From positions 1 through 7,052 of the forward strand of contig CAJJLI010000103.1 of NCBI GenBank assembly GCA_905192625.1: a stretch of 7,052 bases of DNA, in the 5' to 3' direction. Positions 5,852-7,052 of the stretch are shown here, piece after piece. This DNA comes from an uncultured Clostridium sp. GTDB lineage: Bacteria; Bacillota; Clostridia; Lachnospirales; Lachnospiraceae. The notes under the pieces were generated by a model, which saw only the letters and a list, made by a program, of their open reading frames with translations, searched no databases and had not been told where the DNA came from. The number at the start of each line of letters is the position of its first letter. The stretch's first letter is position 1. Both the position numbers and the translations under genes were made by a program.

Positions 5852-6496
5852 ATGCCACCCAAGATACCAATATACTTCCTTCTATCTATCCTATTGCTAG
5901 TAATGAACCAAATTATTCATACATTCATTAAGAACAACACACAACAATTGGATCGTAAGTATCGATATAGGTTACGTTTTATTCCTCTCACACTTTTATG
6001 TTTTATGTTTGTATTAATCACAAATAAAACACCCCACCCCCCACTTGCCATCCTATACTGCATATTCACCTCAGCATTGCTACTGTTAAGTATCATCGAC
6101 CTACTAACCTACGAGATACCAATCCAAATCAACTATTTTATAGGTGTTTTAGGTATCGTACGAATATTAACAGATCCAGCCAATCTTATGTCCTACCTCA
6201 TAGGATTTTTTTGCATTAGTGGATTCTTATATATTATCTATGTGTTGACGAAAGGAAAAGGAATTGGTGGGGGAGATATTAAATTGATGGCGGTCAGTGG
6301 TTTGGTGGTGGGATTTCCGAATATCGTTGTAGCTTTTTTGATTGGGTGCATACTTGGATCTGTCATCCATACGATACGATGTAAAGTTTCAAAAGCGGAC
6401 CATGTGTTAGCCTTTGGTCCTTATTTATCCGCGGGATTAGTGATATCAATTTTATATGGAGAGAAAATCATACAATGGTATGTAGGATTATTTTAA
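5852..6496 (+). CDS. pilD: Short prepilin peptidase (aspartic peptidase family A24), PilD-like
   Basis: This integral membrane aspartic protease removes the leader of PilA and any minor pilins. It has 214 residues. The two catalytic aspartates are D83 in SIIDLLTYEIP and D142 in the GxGD signature of GKGIGGGDIKLMA; FGPYLSAG near the end is a further family motif. Six or more hydrophobic segments span the protein. Canonical PilD (about 250-290 residues) has an N-terminal methyltransferase domain with CxxC pairs. Here the N-terminus is only hydrophobic segments and basic residues and lacks those cysteines, so N-methylation of the pilin by this enzyme is unlikely. The start is firm: AAGGA at 5841-5845 is 6 nt upstream of the ATG, and an in-frame stop at 5846 rules out a longer form. 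pilM follows 22 bp later. Confidence 0.9.
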   Translation: MPPKIPIYFLLSILLLVMNQIIHTFIKNNTQQLDRKYRYRLRFIPLTLLCFMFVLITNKTPHPPLAILYCIFTSALLLLSIIDLLTYEIPIQINYFIGVLGIVRILTDPANLMSYLIGFFCISGFLYIIYVLTKGKGIGGGDIKLMAVSGLVVGFPNIVVAFLIGCILGSVIHTIRCKVSKADHVLAFGPYLSAGLVISILYGEKIIQWYVGLF

Positions 6497-6518
6497 AATA
6501 TAGCAAAGGAGGGGGAAG

Positions 6519-7052
6519 ATGTTTCAAAAAGTAATAAGTATAGAAATTGGATATCAAACAACTAGAATATGCGAAGTGGAATATCGCCAGAAAAAAGCGT
6601 ATGTCTATCAGCATATTAGTTTTGATACGCCGAAAGATGCCTTTGATGATGGATATATCAGAGATAAAGAGAAATTCGTTGAAGCTGCTAAATTAGTGTT
6701 ACAAGAGCACAATATAAAGAGTAAGAAAGTTGTGTTTACGATATCTTCATCGAAAATAGCAAACAAAGAAGTGATTCTCCCTCTTATTAAAGAAAAGAGA
6801 ATACAGGATGTAATCGAGGTCAATGCATCGGATTATTTTCCGGTGGAGATATCGGATTACACTTTAACATATAGCATTTTAGAAAAGACAAATACGAAAG
6901 AGGACAAAAAACTAAGAATATCTGTATTTGCAGCGCCAAATAGTTTGATTAAAAACTATTATAGTATTGCAAGTATGCTAAATTTAGACGTCATAGCAGT
7001 AGATTACATTGGAAATATTCTGTATCAGGTATTAAGACATACACAAAGCAAT
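6519..7052 (+). CDS. pilM: Type IV pilus assembly protein PilM, N-terminal half (cut by window edge)
   Basis: PilM is a cytoplasmic actin/FtsA-like ATP-binding protein that recruits PilN and links the PilB/PilC machinery to the PilNO complex. The 178 codons in view begin MFQKVISIEIGYQTTRICEV, matching the first phosphate-binding beta-hairpin of the family, normally DxGxxxxK; here Glu replaces the Asp. Later segments fit PilM: KKVVFTISSSKIANKEVILP near 70-89 and VIEVNASDYFPVEISDYTLTY near 98-118. The full protein is usually about 350 residues, so half is missing past the window edge. AAAGGAGG (6505-6512), 6 nt before the ATG, is the strongest Shine-Dalgarno in the operon. pilN and pilO would be expected next. 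The low identity typical of PilM makes this call less certain than for the ATPases. Confidence 0.8.
   Translation, partial: MFQKVISIEIGYQTTRICEVEYRQKKAYVYQHISFDTPKDAFDDGYIRDKEKFVEAAKLVLQEHNIKSKKVVFTISSSKIANKEVILPLIKEKRIQDVIEVNASDYFPVEISDYTLTYSILEKTNTKEDKKLRISVFAAPNSLIKNYYSIASMLNLDVIAVDYIGNILYQVLRHTQSN

Overview
The window is low-GC DNA, roughly one third G+C by eye, with strong Gram-positive Shine-Dalgarno sites, a perfect catabolite-responsive-element palindrome and a compact type IV pilus (T4P) operon. Gene order and protein style suggest a Firmicute of the class Clostridia, most likely the family Lachnospiraceae. The taxonomic placement is inference.

Left end (1-510, minus strand): the first half of an ABC exporter transmembrane domain is readable from 510 down to about 67. 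There it stops abruptly at a join to about 60 bp of GC-rich DNA (about 60% G+C, nearly all third positions G or C). Read on the plus strand, that patch gives the PKSVTTPIAM signature of LrgB/CidB-type membrane proteins. This is either an assembly or contig-end chimera or a real foreign insertion.

Divergent intergenic region (511-1127): two promoters face away from each other. The leftward promoter (-35 663..658, -10 640..635) drives the ABC gene, and a 14-bp cre palindrome (613-626) lies at its predicted transcription start. The rightward promoter (776-803, TTGACA/16 bp/TATAAT) drives the pilus operon through a leader of about 300 nt that contains hairpins, including two that cannot form together. 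I could not match this leader to a known riboswitch.

Pilus operon (1128-7052, plus strand): pilB (extension ATPase), pilT (retraction ATPase), pilC (inner-membrane platform), pilA (major-type prepilin), pilD (short prepilin peptidase) and the first half of pilM (actin-like assembly protein, cut by the window edge). Together they describe prepilin maturation by PilD, assembly through PilC and PilM, powered extension by PilB and powered retraction by PilT, which implies a dynamic pilus able to twitch. Genes are close-packed except around pilA. There, hairpins on both sides (5194-5239 and 5767-5807) suggest that pilin mRNA is processed or attenuated separately from the ATPase and peptidase genes.

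No tRNA, rRNA, CRISPR array, transposase or phage gene was seen. The core is a recognisable clostridial T4P cluster rather than a new system. The less-explained parts are the left-end chimera, the long structured pilB leader, and the hairpins around pilA.
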